Below the pieces are notes generated by a model. That model was given only the letters and a program-made list of their open reading frames with translations, made no database searches and was not told the origin of the DNA. A program made the translations under genes and the position numbers. A stretch of DNA of 64,000 nt from Candidatus Zixiibacteriota bacterium. Lineage in GTDB: Bacteria > Zixibacteria > MSB-5A5 > GN15 > PGXB01. Location: the NCBI GenBank assembly GCA_016933695.1, contig JAFGAL010000010.1:1-64000 (forward strand). The letters are read 5' to 3'. This document shows, in pieces, positions 54,074 to 63,164 of this stretch; the stretch's first letter is position 1, and every line of letters starts with the position of its first letter.

Positions 54074-55347
54074 TCATTCACGATTATCGGCGTTATCAAT
54101 ATCACCAGATCGGTGGTGCTTTTTTCCACTGATTTGTGTTTGAAGATATTGCCGAGAATCGGCAGTGATCCCAGTAAAAATACCGATTCTTCCTGTTCGA
54201 GCGTGCTTTCCTTGAGCAGGCCGCCCATGACCGCGGTTTCGCCGTTTTTAACCATAAGGCGAGTGCGCACCGAACGCTCGGAGGTGATCGGTTTCTGATT
54301 TTCAATGGTTCCGGAGTAGCCGATAATTTCCGACACCGAGGGGTTCACGTCCAGCAGGATTTCCCCGGAGCGGGTGATATGCGGCGTTACCAGGAGCGAG
54401 ATTCCAACCTCTTCGTCCTGAAATGAGACGATATCCTGTACCGACCCGCCTTCGCTGAATCGGTTGATGGTCTGGATTGGAATATTGGTGGTCACACTGA
54501 TCTCGGCTTCATGGTTGTTCAGGGTGGTAACCTTGGGATCAGACAGCAGTTTGGTGCTGCCCTTGCTGACCAGATAGTCCAGCATCAGGTTGACTTCGCC
54601 GACCGACAGCGTGCCCCAGTTCCAGGCGCCGTCGGGTAGATTGATTTGCCCGATCGCCTCGGATTCATCGGAATCGGAATCGCCGGAGGACGACATTTCA
54701 ATCCCGTGACCGCGCGCCGAGAGGGAGGTCGGCCAGGAAAAGCCCAGATCAGAATTGTTATTAACTCCGGTTTCGATCATGCGGACCTGGATGGATATCT
54801 GTTTTTCGGGTGTGTCGATTTCTTTGATCAGCCGGGCGATTTGCTCGACCACGTCCGGCAGGTCGATGATGGTGATTTTCGACGGGGCCATCGATGCGGC
54901 GTTTTGGGCCGCGGCCTGCGGATTTTCGATAATTTTTATTTTCCCCTTGGGAGAAAGCAAATCGGAGGCGGCATTGATGGCGGCGGCGGGGGTGATGTGG
55001 TCGAGGGTCATCAGTCGTACGGTCGTTTCTCCGACAGCATCCATTTCGAACGGTTTGACAACGATCACATCGCCGGAGAAGTAATAATTATAGCCGTTGG
55101 ATGATAGCACTGCCTGAAGGGCATCGCGCAGGGTGACATCGACCAGGCGGATTGAAATGTTCTGGGTCATATCGCCGGAGAGCACCATATTCAGGCCGTA
55201 CTGGTCAGCCATCATGTTCAGTACCGTCGTCATGGGAACATCTTCGAATTGCAGGCTCAGTTTTTCCTCCAGCTTGGGCGGCTCGGCCATCGCGGTTGCG
55301 GCCAGCACCATCATCAATACCAGTATGTGCAGTATTATGTGTCTCAT
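54070..55347 (-). CDS. Type IV pilus secretin PilQ (short form)
   Basis: 425 residues, shorter than most PilQ (600-700). A signal peptide (ending near ATAMA) is followed by an STN/secretin N-terminal domain (about 28-95, LSLQFEDVPMTTVLNMMADQ) and a second N domain (about 110-180). The secretin barrel (about 190-425) has VEIVP-like GISLLVTPHITRSGEILLDV, and VPILGNIFKHK-like LPILGNIFKHKSVEKSTTDL. It forms the outer-membrane pore for the pilus. No AMIN domains. Last gene of the pilus operon, overlapping pilP by 4 bases. It converges on the DoxX gene. Confidence 0.9.
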   Translation of the reverse strand: MRHIILHILVLMMVLAATAMAEPPKLEEKLSLQFEDVPMTTVLNMMADQYGLNMVLSGDMTQNISIRLVDVTLRDALQAVLSSNGYNYYFSGDVIVVKPFEMDAVGETTVRLMTLDHITPAAAINAASDLLSPKGKIKIIENPQAAAQNAASMAPSKITIIDLPDVVEQIARLIKEIDTPEKQISIQVRMIETGVNNNSDLGFSWPTSLSARGHGIEMSSSGDSDSDESEAIGQINLPDGAWNWGTLSVGEVNLMLDYLVSKGSTKLLSDPKVTTLNNHEAEISVTTNIPIQTINRFSEGGSVQDIVSFQDEEVGISLLVTPHITRSGEILLDVNPSVSEIIGYSGTIENQKPITSERSVRTRLMVKNGETAVMGGLLKESTLEQEESVFLLGSLPILGNIFKHKSVEKSTTDLVILITPIIVND

Positions 55348-55796
55348 GATGTTTCCTTATTCATGTGGAGAATGATCTGCTCTCCGTCTTTTTCCAGTGT
55401 CACCTGCCGTTTATCTATTTTTACCACCCGGGCGCCGTTGATCTGGTCGCCGGTTCTGACCACGCGCTTGTTGATTACCGCCGAGGGGGCAAGGGCGTTA
55501 AACAGGATGCCGTTCAACGTCCAGGACGTCGAATTCGGGGAGGAGGCCGGTGTCGTCGGCTGTTCACCCTGGGCGAGATAGAAAGGATCACGTCCCCATG
55601 GGAGTTGTTCGTATTTTCCCAGATCAATGGTATTTTTCTCTGCTGTTTGCGGATGCATGATCGTGGATGCCGCCTGTGGTTGCGACTCAACCGGTTTGGC
55701 GGTTTTGGAGTCGGTTGCGGTGAATTCACTGATGCCGTAAATAAGCGCCGCCACGAAGACGATGCCGATACTAATCTGCCGGGTTTTGGGATTCAT
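55344..55796 (-). CDS. PilP-like pilus assembly protein
   Basis: 150 residues. An N-terminal anchor (about 8-24, IGIVFVAALIYGI) is followed by a Pro/Gln-rich linker and a small beta domain (about 90-150, WTLNGILFNALAPSAVINKR, then GDQINGARVVKIDKRQVTLEK) like the C-terminal domain of PilP/GspC, with the GRDPF motif at about 69-73. It links the PilNO inner-membrane complex to the secretin. Identified by position between pilO and pilQ and by fold features. Confidence 0.8.
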   Translation of the reverse strand: MNPKTRQISIGIVFVAALIYGISEFTATDSKTAKPVESQPQAASTIMHPQTAEKNTIDLGKYEQLPWGRDPFYLAQGEQPTTPASSPNSTSWTLNGILFNALAPSAVINKRVVRTGDQINGARVVKIDKRQVTLEKDGEQIILHMNKETS

Positions 55797-56356
55797 CAGC
55801 TTTTCCCCGCAATGCCGAGAATGGCGTTAAAGGTGAACGTGATATCCGATGTGGCACGTCCGTCGACGTCGTTGGTAATACGGCAAAACGTCAGACCCTT
55901 GTAGAAGTTCGCTTTTTCAAGGTCGCCGACGAATTTACCGATGTCGGGGTACTTCCCGTTCAGAGAAAGAGAAATGGGCAGAATTTGCGGCAGGGTATCT
56001 CCGACGGCGGCGCGGTTCAAAATCAGCAATTCATCAATCGAAGGGGTGATTTCAATCAGCCGCAATTGATGGTTTTTTGCCAGAGTTTCAAATTCGCTGA
56101 ACAGGCGAAGCAGGTCGCCCTTGGAGGCCAATTGCGACATCAGCTGGTGTTTTTGCCGGACCAGTTCTTTTTGCGAATCAAAGAATGCCGGCAGGTCTTT
56201 GAAAATTCGTTCGAAATCGGCGATTTGCGCGGAGGTGTTGGCGATTTCGTCTTTGACGGTCTGCCGTTCGGTGTACACGGGCCGCAAGAATCCGAAATAC
56301 CATCCGACCGTAACGATGATCAGAGCGGTCAGCATGATCAGATGTTCTTTTTTCAC
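55796..56356 (-). CDS. Type IV pilus assembly protein PilO
   Basis: 186 residues. One N-terminal membrane helix (about 7-26), a coiled coil (about 30-95) and a ferredoxin-like C-terminal domain with PISLSLNGKYPDIGKFVGDLE. It forms the periplasmic PilN-PilO frame of the machine. ATGA overlap with the upstream pilM-pilN fusion. Confidence 0.88.
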   Translation of the reverse strand: MKKEHLIMLTALIIVTVGWYFGFLRPVYTERQTVKDEIANTSAQIADFERIFKDLPAFFDSQKELVRQKHQLMSQLASKGDLLRLFSEFETLAKNHQLRLIEITPSIDELLILNRAAVGDTLPQILPISLSLNGKYPDIGKFVGDLEKANFYKGLTFCRITNDVDGRATSDITFTFNAILGIAGKS

Positions 56357-57933
56357 AGCACAACCCTCATTTCGATCTGGAAATCCACCACGAACTGCCC
56401 GCGACGGTAGCGCTTGTCGTGTTTGCGCAAATCAATGCGGTTAAAAAACGGCGAGTGCTCCAGCTGTGCCACGAACTCCGCCAGAATAACCTCGGGTGGG
56501 GGATCGGAGGCGATAGCCCGGCCCATCAACTGCAGGCCGTAGCCGGAATCGGTTGGAAGCAATTCGAAATGATCGAGGACCACGCCCTGTGGAGTGATGC
56601 GCGACAGCTCTTTTAATCCCAGATGCAAAAAGGTGGGATTGCTTTCCAGCATATTGACAATGGCCCGGTCGGCGGCGGTATTGCGTTTTATCCGACGGTA
56701 TAACCGGTACGACGGCGACGCAGTGTACTGCTCCACCTGACGGTGCAGGCGGTCCAGTACCGCGCGTTCGGTCTTTAGTGCGGTCGACGACGAAAGCCAG
56801 AACATGGCCATGATTACAAGTATCGCCGCAAAGATCGGAACGGTATGTCGGTAGAAGGCATTCGCCATATGAGTCGCACGCAGGGGATGCGGGAGAAAGT
56901 CGCTCAAACGATAGCCGGTGACCGCCAGGGCGATCGCACCCAGGACGGTCGGCACAATCTCAACCTGATCGGCCAGATGCGATTGTCCGGCAACCCAGGT
57001 ATTCAGGGGAAAGCGTTTGAATGCGATGCCGAAGCGCTGGGTCAGTTTGTCGATTAACTCCTCCGAGTAGGCCAGACTGCCATAGACATAGGCCGTCTCG
57101 ACGTTTGCCTTGGGGTGCAAACCGGCATAATAGTCCAATGAGTTCTGGACCTCTCCTTCCAACGCCTCGGCGAATTTGGCAATATCATCGAATTCAGATG
57201 CCTCGGCATTCAGGGCCTGCGCGCCGATCGAGCAGGTATGGATAAAACTCAACTGGTTCCCGTCGTAATAGCTGATGTCGGTGTGATTGCCTTTGACATT
57301 GACCAGCACGTAAGTTTGATCCGGCCGGTAATCATCCATATTCGGCAAAAACTGCCCGATCGCTTCCAGTTCGTGATGAACGGCGTCGATTTTAATATCT
57401 GCGGTCTGGAACTGTTCCAGTCGGGTAGCGATGGTGCGGCGGGGAATCGCGGTCACCGCAAACGTGCTTTCTTTGTTTTCGCTCAGTGGTGTTTTTATTC
57501 TGCGGTAGTCGTAATAAGCCTGATCGAGTTTGAACGGAATCTGACGGTTGGCCTCCCAGTAAATTGCGCCCGGCAGTTCTTTCTTACTCATGTTCGGGAG
57601 TGTGATGACACGATAAACCGAATCGTTGCCGGTGATGCCGAGAATGATATGGGTTTTTGATCGCGCGTGTTCTTTCAAATACGACGTCACCTCGGCAATG
57701 ATAAACGCTGAACGGGTGACATCGGATTCATAAGACAGCGGAATGTGAATCCTGGTCACATCCAGCAGTCTGACGCCGGTCGGTCCATGATGGGCGGTTG
57801 CCAGCTGGACGGCGTTTTCGTCGATCAGGATGGCGATGGTTCGCCCCAGACGATAATGCCGGCCGGGTCGCAGACGCGCCCATAGTTCCGATTTACGTAT
57901 CAGTTGCGGTTGTGTTCCGTGTTCCGGTGTCAT
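56353..57933 (-). CDS. PilM-PilN fusion protein
   Basis: 526 residues. Residues about 25-355 are PilM: an actin-like ATPase fold, with TIAILIDENAVQLATAHH, LPNMSKKELPGAIYWEANRQ, and a GEVQNSLDYY segment near the end. A linker leads to a membrane helix (about 369-390, TVPIFAAILVIMAMFWLSSS) and a PilN-like periplasmic coiled coil plus ferredoxin-like fold (about 390-526). PilM and PilN are normally separate and bind through the PilN N-terminal tail; here they are one chain, so the contact is covalent. It has ATGA overlap with pilO. Confidence 0.88.
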   Translation of the reverse strand: MTPEHGTQPQLIRKSELWARLRPGRHYRLGRTIAILIDENAVQLATAHHGPTGVRLLDVTRIHIPLSYESDVTRSAFIIAEVTSYLKEHARSKTHIILGITGNDSVYRVITLPNMSKKELPGAIYWEANRQIPFKLDQAYYDYRRIKTPLSENKESTFAVTAIPRRTIATRLEQFQTADIKIDAVHHELEAIGQFLPNMDDYRPDQTYVLVNVKGNHTDISYYDGNQLSFIHTCSIGAQALNAEASEFDDIAKFAEALEGEVQNSLDYYAGLHPKANVETAYVYGSLAYSEELIDKLTQRFGIAFKRFPLNTWVAGQSHLADQVEIVPTVLGAIALAVTGYRLSDFLPHPLRATHMANAFYRHTVPIFAAILVIMAMFWLSSSTALKTERAVLDRLHRQVEQYTASPSYRLYRRIKRNTAADRAIVNMLESNPTFLHLGLKELSRITPQGVVLDHFELLPTDSGYGLQLMGRAIASDPPPEVILAEFVAQLEHSPFFNRIDLRKHDKRYRRGQFVVDFQIEMRVVL

Positions 57934-57945
57934 GTCTCTGACTCG

Positions 57946-59079
57946 TTATACGCTAAATGTTATGATCGATCCGTCGCTGAACATGACGGTAAAATCGGTG
58001 CCCGCCATGTTTTCATGACTGCCATTGCCGTTTTGTCTGTCCGTAAATCCCCCGATGGTGATGGTTGCCGTACTGCCGTTGTTGATTGTCCGCGAGAAGA
58101 AGAACGTCACATGGTCATCCGAGGTATACCGGTCATTAAACTTAAAGGCAACGATAAATCCGTTCCAGACCACCTCTTCGAAATATGTCGTCGGCGAACG
58201 AGTGTACGATACTTCAATCCAGTTAATGGTTTTGCTTTCGCCGGAATTGTTACGGATTTCGAATTGGATCTCATCACCGCCGCCCATGGTCGTCGGTGTG
58301 CCGGCAACCAGTTCCAGATCATCACTTCCCGATGGTGAGGAACCGCTCCAGAGCGACACCCCGAAATGCAGATTGCAGATGGCGTTGCTTCCGGGATTCA
58401 CGGAAACATAGGAAATGACGGTATCACTGGTCGGAGTATTTATGGCGCGCAGGGTGTGGTGTCCGACGGGAATCCCCGCAAAGCTGAAATTGCCCGAGGC
58501 GTTCGGTGTGGCCACCGGCGTGGTGGTCATGGAACCGGCGCCGTCGGGATATGTCAGAGTAATGGCGACATTGCCGTTTTGCGAACCGGGGGGCAGGCCG
58601 CCGGCATCCTGTATGGTTCCCTGGATGCCGTTTGAGGTCAGGTCCGCGGCGCGATTGGCGATCTGCCTTGAGATGGTGCTTCCCGATCCGCTGGATGAAA
58701 GCACCACGTCGCCGACGTACGTGTACTGGGTTCCCCAGGCATCGGTTTTATAATCATCGCCGTTCTGGATAAAGTCATTGCGCAGATACGGGCCGTTCCA
58801 GGTGGCGTAACCGGGATTGGTTACCAGGGCTTCGAGATTCGGCGGCAGAGCGCCGACGTCACCGACATAGCCGAAATCCGACCGCACGCCGTTACTGATC
58901 AGGTCGGGATTGCCGGCGATGGCGTGCACGAGTGCGAGCATCTCTTTTTTGGTGGCTTCGACTCGTCCGGTTTCGATCGCGGCGTCCATGGATTTCATCG
59001 CCACCCCGGCGATAATGCCGATGATGATAATCACCATCACCAGCTCGATCAGCGTCATGCCCTGTTCATTGAATCGCAT
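57946..59079 (-). CDS. Prepilin-like protein with large C-terminal beta-sandwich domains
   Basis: 377 residues. A leader is cleaved before MTLIELVMVIIIIGI (the Gly of NEQG); Glu5 of the mature form is present. A GspG-like core (about 20-125, TDAWGTQYTYVG) is followed by a carboxypeptidase-regulatory-like beta-sandwich (about 155-235, GIQGTIQDAGGLPPG start) and a second beta-rich domain (about 250-377) with IQFEIRNNSGESKTINWIEV and no known match. A normal pilin is about 150 residues. It could be a pilus-tip or minor pilin carrying an adhesin. AGGAG 9 bases before the ATG. Confidence 0.85.
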   Translation of the reverse strand: MRFNEQGMTLIELVMVIIIIGIIAGVAMKSMDAAIETGRVEATKKEMLALVHAIAGNPDLISNGVRSDFGYVGDVGALPPNLEALVTNPGYATWNGPYLRNDFIQNGDDYKTDAWGTQYTYVGDVVLSSSGSGSTISRQIANRAADLTSNGIQGTIQDAGGLPPGSQNGNVAITLTYPDGAGSMTTTPVATPNASGNFSFAGIPVGHHTLRAINTPTSDTVISYVSVNPGSNAICNLHFGVSLWSGSSPSGSDDLELVAGTPTTMGGGDEIQFEIRNNSGESKTINWIEVSYTRSPTTYFEEVVWNGFIVAFKFNDRYTSDDHVTFFFSRTINNGSTATITIGGFTDRQNGNGSHENMAGTDFTVMFSDGSIITFSV

Positions 59080-59091
59080 GATTTGTCACTC

Positions 59092-59544
59092 CTAAAACGT
59101 GGTCGAAATGTTGGGGGTGACACTGGTCGACGTGATGGTTCTGGCATTCGGGTCGTACACGTAGGGGCTTTGCCAGGCATCGGTAAGGTAGTGCTGTTCG
59201 GCGCTGTCGAGATAGGGGCCATTCCAGCCGATGCGGGTGAATTTGTTATAGGATGGAATGGAATCCGGCCGATGGACCAAATCCACCAGCCGTGACGGCG
59301 CGTAGCCGACATCACCCTCGAATCCGCGATTGGTGTATTCGCCGCCGCTGACGACGCGGGAATCGCCGATAATGGCGGTTTTTATCCTCGCGATTTCATC
59401 TTTGGTGGCGTTGATTTTGGAGTTTTCGGTTAACGCTCCGAATCTCGGAACGGCCACGGCCGCCACGATTCCCAAAATCACGATGACAATCACCAGCTCC
59501 ACGAGTGTGAATCCGAAGTGATTCGTTTTTACCGGTGCGAACAT
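59092..59544 (-). CDS. GspG-like pilin/pseudopilin
   Basis: 150 residues. The leader ends in Gly before FTLVELVIVIVILGI. The C-terminal LTDAWQSPYVYDPNART matches the D-x-W-x-x-P-Y block of GspG/type IV pilins of the calcium-bound kind. Probably a major or minor pilin, exported and assembled after cleavage by the peptidase at 26417. The SD is weak (AGAG). Confidence 0.88.
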   Translation of the reverse strand: MFAPVKTNHFGFTLVELVIVIVILGIVAAVAVPRFGALTENSKINATKDEIARIKTAIIGDSRVVSGGEYTNRGFEGDVGYAPSRLVDLVHRPDSIPSYNKFTRIGWNGPYLDSAEQHYLTDAWQSPYVYDPNARTITSTSVTPNISTTF

Positions 59545-59564
59545 CGGTTAGCTCTTTTTATGGT

Positions 59565-59996
59565 TTACCAGTTGTTTTCGCCGACGCCACTGGTGTTGGG
59601 CCAAAGTTCGCCGGTGGATTCATTATAAACCCATCCCCCGCGTGTTCCCACGGTTGTTCCTTTGGCCACCCCGGCGACAATACTGTCAGGTGCATTGGTA
59701 TCGCTTTGATACGGGTTTTTCGGGATGGCATGTTCCATGACGGCGCCGGCGGTCCTCAGGCTGTCCAGCGACGGCCAGGTGGCGGTTCCGGTCGTGACGG
59801 CTTGATTGGCGTACCAGATGGCGATTCCGGAACGCAGTCCGCCAAGGGCGGCGCGGGCGGCGGCCTCGCGGGCCTCGGTTGAAACATCCTGATACTTGGG
59901 AATGGCCACGGCGGCCAGAATACCGAGAATGACGATAATGATCACCAGTTCAATCAGGGTAAAACCACGGTTTTCACGAAGTGTGCGCAGTGACAT
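59565..59996 (-). CDS. Type IV pilin, probably the major subunit
   Basis: 143 residues. The leader MSLRTLRENRG is cleaved before FTLIELVIIIVILGI, with Glu5 present. The helix continues to about residue 60 and is followed by a small globular head ending GGWVYNESTGELWPNTSG. The start is at 59996, set by AAGGAG 5 bases upstream, rather than the ATG at 60017. First of three pilin-like genes, 85 bases after pilC. Confidence 0.9.
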   Translation of the reverse strand: MSLRTLRENRGFTLIELVIIIVILGILAAVAIPKYQDVSTEAREAAARAALGGLRSGIAIWYANQAVTTGTATWPSLDSLRTAGAVMEHAIPKNPYQSDTNAPDSIVAGVAKGTTVGTRGGWVYNESTGELWPNTSGVGENNW

Positions 59997-60081
59997 AGCG
60001 ACTCCTTTCCAAACCACTGTTTAATAGACAGAGTATTTCTCTCTTGTTATCGGTAACGGCTGATAATTCTTTAAGTTAGAG

Positions 60082-61296
60082 CTAATTGCGGAAGACCTGA
60101 ATCAGGTTCCACATCGGCAAAAATATCGCCAGGGCGACCACCAGCACGAAACCGGCCAGACAGACAGTCAAAATCGGCTCCAAAAGCGCGGTCAGGTGGC
60201 GCGATTTGTAATCGACCTCTTTATTGTAGTGCTCGGCGACTTCGTTAAGCATGGACTCCAGCGATCCGCTTTCCAGTCCGATTTGAATCATTTGAAGCGC
60301 CATCTCGGGAAAGAAGCGGAACCGGCTGATTAAATTCTTGATCTCGCGGCCTTCGCGAAACGAGTCGGTCAGCAGTTTAATTTCGGTCGAGAGACAGCTG
60401 TTGCGAATGACCTCCGCCAGAAGCTCCAGCGAACGCACGACCGGGGTGCCGCTCATGATCAGGATCTGAAACATATAGGAAAAACGGGCAACATTGCCCT
60501 TGATTAGCAAGTCTCCGAAAATCGGTGTTTTAAGAAACAGCATATCGAAATACAGACGACCGTCGGCAGTTCCATAGATTTTCTTCAGGATAAAAGCCGC
60601 TGAGACGACCACCGCGCCGACAATGATCCAATACTGCGTGACCATTTGATTCAGCCAGATCATCAAGCGGGTGGGAGCGGGAAGTTCGGCGCCCATGCCG
60701 CCGTAAAAACCGACAAAACGCGGGATGACGAATGTAATCAGCACGATGAAGGCCATCGCGATCGCGGCGCTGACGATGATAGGGTAGCGGATCGACGATT
60801 TTATCTGGCGGCTGAGCTGTAAATCTTTTTCAAGCATAACGCCGAGCGAATCGAGGATCAAATCGAGACTGCCGGAGGCCTCGCCGGCGGCAATGGAGGC
60901 GGTATAAATCCCCGGGAAGAATCCGGGGTAGTGGGCCATGGCGTCGGCAAGCGATTTTCCGGATTCCACACTGTCGCGGATGGAATCGATGACTTCGTTA
61001 AATCGGCCGTTTTCTGGGCCGATGCGAATAATCGCCAGTGAGCGGAGAATCGGAATGCCGGCACGGTACAATGTCGCCAGGTTGCGGGTGAAAATGATGA
61101 GATTCTCGGTGCGTTTGGCTTTGAGAAATCCGAACAGGCCGGCGCCCCGGTTTTGACGTTCCGCTTTGATTTCACTGGGAAGCAAATCCTGCTCAGCCAG
61201 AATGGCAACCACTCGTTCCGGGCTGTCGGCCTTGATTGCGCCCCGACGGATTACGCCGTCGCGGGTGCGGGCCGTATAGGTGAAGGTATCAGGCAC
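60082..61296 (-). CDS. Pilus platform protein PilC/GspF
   Basis: 404 residues. Three membrane segments (near 170-190, 215-240 and 375-400). Two similar cytoplasmic T2SSF domains have TRNLATLYRAGIPILRSL and FSYMFQILIMSGTPVVRSLE, then MALQMIQIGLESGSLESML. It is the inner-membrane core on which the ATPase acts. Start overlaps the PilB gene end by 8 bases. Confidence 0.95.
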   Translation of the reverse strand: MPDTFTYTARTRDGVIRRGAIKADSPERVVAILAEQDLLPSEIKAERQNRGAGLFGFLKAKRTENLIIFTRNLATLYRAGIPILRSLAIIRIGPENGRFNEVIDSIRDSVESGKSLADAMAHYPGFFPGIYTASIAAGEASGSLDLILDSLGVMLEKDLQLSRQIKSSIRYPIIVSAAIAMAFIVLITFVIPRFVGFYGGMGAELPAPTRLMIWLNQMVTQYWIIVGAVVVSAAFILKKIYGTADGRLYFDMLFLKTPIFGDLLIKGNVARFSYMFQILIMSGTPVVRSLELLAEVIRNSCLSTEIKLLTDSFREGREIKNLISRFRFFPEMALQMIQIGLESGSLESMLNEVAEHYNKEVDYKSRHLTALLEPILTVCLAGFVLVVALAIFLPMWNLIQVFRN

Positions 61297-63016
61297 TGAC
61301 TGTCACTCTTTCCGTGCCGGCGGAAACGGTGTCACGTTCGCGAATGGAAATACACCGCAGGAGTTCTTCGAGCGAGACCTGTCCCGCCTTTACTTTATCC
61401 AGACCGGACTGGAACAGCGGCCGGTATCCTTTCTGTATGGCATAGTTGCGAAGATGGACTTCCGACGCGCCGGTGATAATCATCTCAATCATGGCATCGT
61501 CGATCTGGATTAATTCATATATGGCGGACTGTCCCAGAAAGCCGGTACGACGGCATTGGGAACAGCCGACACTCCGTTTGAAGGTGATGGGTAGCTCGCC
61601 GGCATCGAGTCCGGCCAGCCGCAATTCGTATTCGGGCGGCTGATAGGTTTCGGTGCAATGCGGACAATTGGTGCGAACCAGACGCTGGGCCAGAACGCCT
61701 TTCAGGGCCGAGGCGACCAGGTATTTTTCGATGCCCATATCAACCAGGCGATTGACCCCGGTAGGGGCGTCGTTGGTATGCATGGTGGAAAAGACCAAAT
61801 GACCGGTCAAGGCCGACCGAACCGCCATTGCGGCGGTTTCCGTATCGCGGATTTCACCGATCATGATAATATCGGGATTCTGGCGGAGAATCGAGCGCAG
61901 GGAGGAGGCGAACGTCAGCCCGGCTTTTTCATTGGCCTGCACCTGGTTGATCAGAGGCAGTGAATACTCCACAGGGTCTTCCACAGTGATGATATTTTTC
62001 GCGATGGAATTGATTTCCTGCAGAACCGAATACAGGGTAGTGGTTTTTCCGCTGGAAGTCGGCCCGGTAATCAGAATCAGGCCTTCTTTCAGCCGGATCA
62101 ATTCCCGCCATTTTTCCAGCAGGGTTTCATCGAAACCCAGCCGCTCCAGTCCGACGTTCAACACTCGGCGATCCAGAATTCGGATGACGACTTTTTCGCC
62201 GTGAATGGTGGGCAGGGTCGAAATACGCAGGTCAATATCATGTCCATCGACCGTCACCAGCATGCGTCCATCCTGCGGCAGGCGCTTTTCCGAGACGTCC
62301 ATATTGGCGGCGACTTTGATACGGGAGACAATTTCCGCCTGAAGGTTCTTGGGCGGAGAGGCTTCTTCGCGCATAACACCGTTGATTCGATAGCGGACAC
62401 GCAGTTGCTTTTCATCCGGTTCGATATGAATATCCGACGCCCTGTCCTTGACAGCCTGATTGATCAGCAGATTGACCAGTTTGACGACCGGCGTATCCTG
62501 TTCGTTTCCCAGCGCCTGTTCCGCGGCGGCGGCATCCTCGCGGGCGCGATCCTCGGGATAGGTTCCGATAACACCCTGAAGCGAATCGGCCACGGAATAA
62601 TACTGGTCGATGGATGCGATGATTTCGTTTTCGGGACTGACCACGCGTTTGATATCGCACCGGGTGAGATACTTCAATTCCTCAATGGCGATTATATTCA
62701 GCGGATCGGCCATGGCGATTGTGAGGGTGTTGGCGATTTTGAATACCGGAATGAGGCCATACCGTCGCGCCACCTCGACCGGAACCATGGTAATGACATG
62801 GGGATCGATAACCAGCGTATTCAGTGCGATTTTGGGGATGTTTAGCCGTTCGGACAGTGTGTCGAGGAGTTGATCCTGGGTAATTAAACCCTTTTCAACC
62901 AGGATATTGCCGACCTTGGAACCGGTTTTTTTCTGATCCTTTAGCGCATCCTGCAATTCGGCCTGAGTAATCAGGCCCTTTTCGATAAGAATGTCGCCTA
63001 TTTTCTTTCGAGCCAT
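61289..63016 (-). CDS. Pilus assembly ATPase PilB with MshEN domain
   Basis: 575 residues from ATG 63016. The N-terminal MshEN/T2SSE_N part (1-150) has two RxGxxL-type repeats, KKIGDILIEKGLITQAEL and KVGNILVEKGLITQDQL, that in some family members bind c-di-GMP. The ATPase has Walker A ILITGPTSSGKTTTLYSVL, an Asp box, Walker B and His box, and the zinc motif CPHC...CSQC near the end. It powers pilin extension. No SD; TTGACC-18-TTAAAT upstream predicts a start 6 bases before the ATG. The TTG frame from 63058 was rejected. First gene of the pil operon; no PilT retraction ATPase is in the window. Confidence 0.93.
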   Translation of the reverse strand: MARKKIGDILIEKGLITQAELQDALKDQKKTGSKVGNILVEKGLITQDQLLDTLSERLNIPKIALNTLVIDPHVITMVPVEVARRYGLIPVFKIANTLTIAMADPLNIIAIEELKYLTRCDIKRVVSPENEIIASIDQYYSVADSLQGVIGTYPEDRAREDAAAAEQALGNEQDTPVVKLVNLLINQAVKDRASDIHIEPDEKQLRVRYRINGVMREEASPPKNLQAEIVSRIKVAANMDVSEKRLPQDGRMLVTVDGHDIDLRISTLPTIHGEKVVIRILDRRVLNVGLERLGFDETLLEKWRELIRLKEGLILITGPTSSGKTTTLYSVLQEINSIAKNIITVEDPVEYSLPLINQVQANEKAGLTFASSLRSILRQNPDIIMIGEIRDTETAAMAVRSALTGHLVFSTMHTNDAPTGVNRLVDMGIEKYLVASALKGVLAQRLVRTNCPHCTETYQPPEYELRLAGLDAGELPITFKRSVGCSQCRRTGFLGQSAIYELIQIDDAMIEMIITGASEVHLRNYAIQKGYRPLFQSGLDKVKAGQVSLEELLRCISIRERDTVSAGTERVTVSA

Positions 63017-63028
63017 ACCACAACATGC

Positions 63029-63058
63029 ATTTAAGGGTTCACCTTCATAATCGGTCAA
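63029..63058 (-). promoter_or_regulatory. Possible promoter of the pil operon
   Basis: Minus strand: TTGACC (63053-63058), an 18-base spacer and TTAAAT (63029-63034). The transcript start would be near 63022, nearly leaderless. Confidence 0.4.
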
Positions 63059-63164
63059 TTGCCGTATTCTCTTAACTTTCGGTAAGGCCGGCGATATGTT
63101 AATGGTTGCATTTGTATCGGACGACCGATACCTTGACAGATAAACGCAGGGGAGTTAAACAGGC

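Noticed and set aside
63017..63058. TTG start extending PilB by 14 codons
   Set aside because: The TTG coincides with a -35 like TTGACC, and the MshEN domain begins at the ATG 63016.
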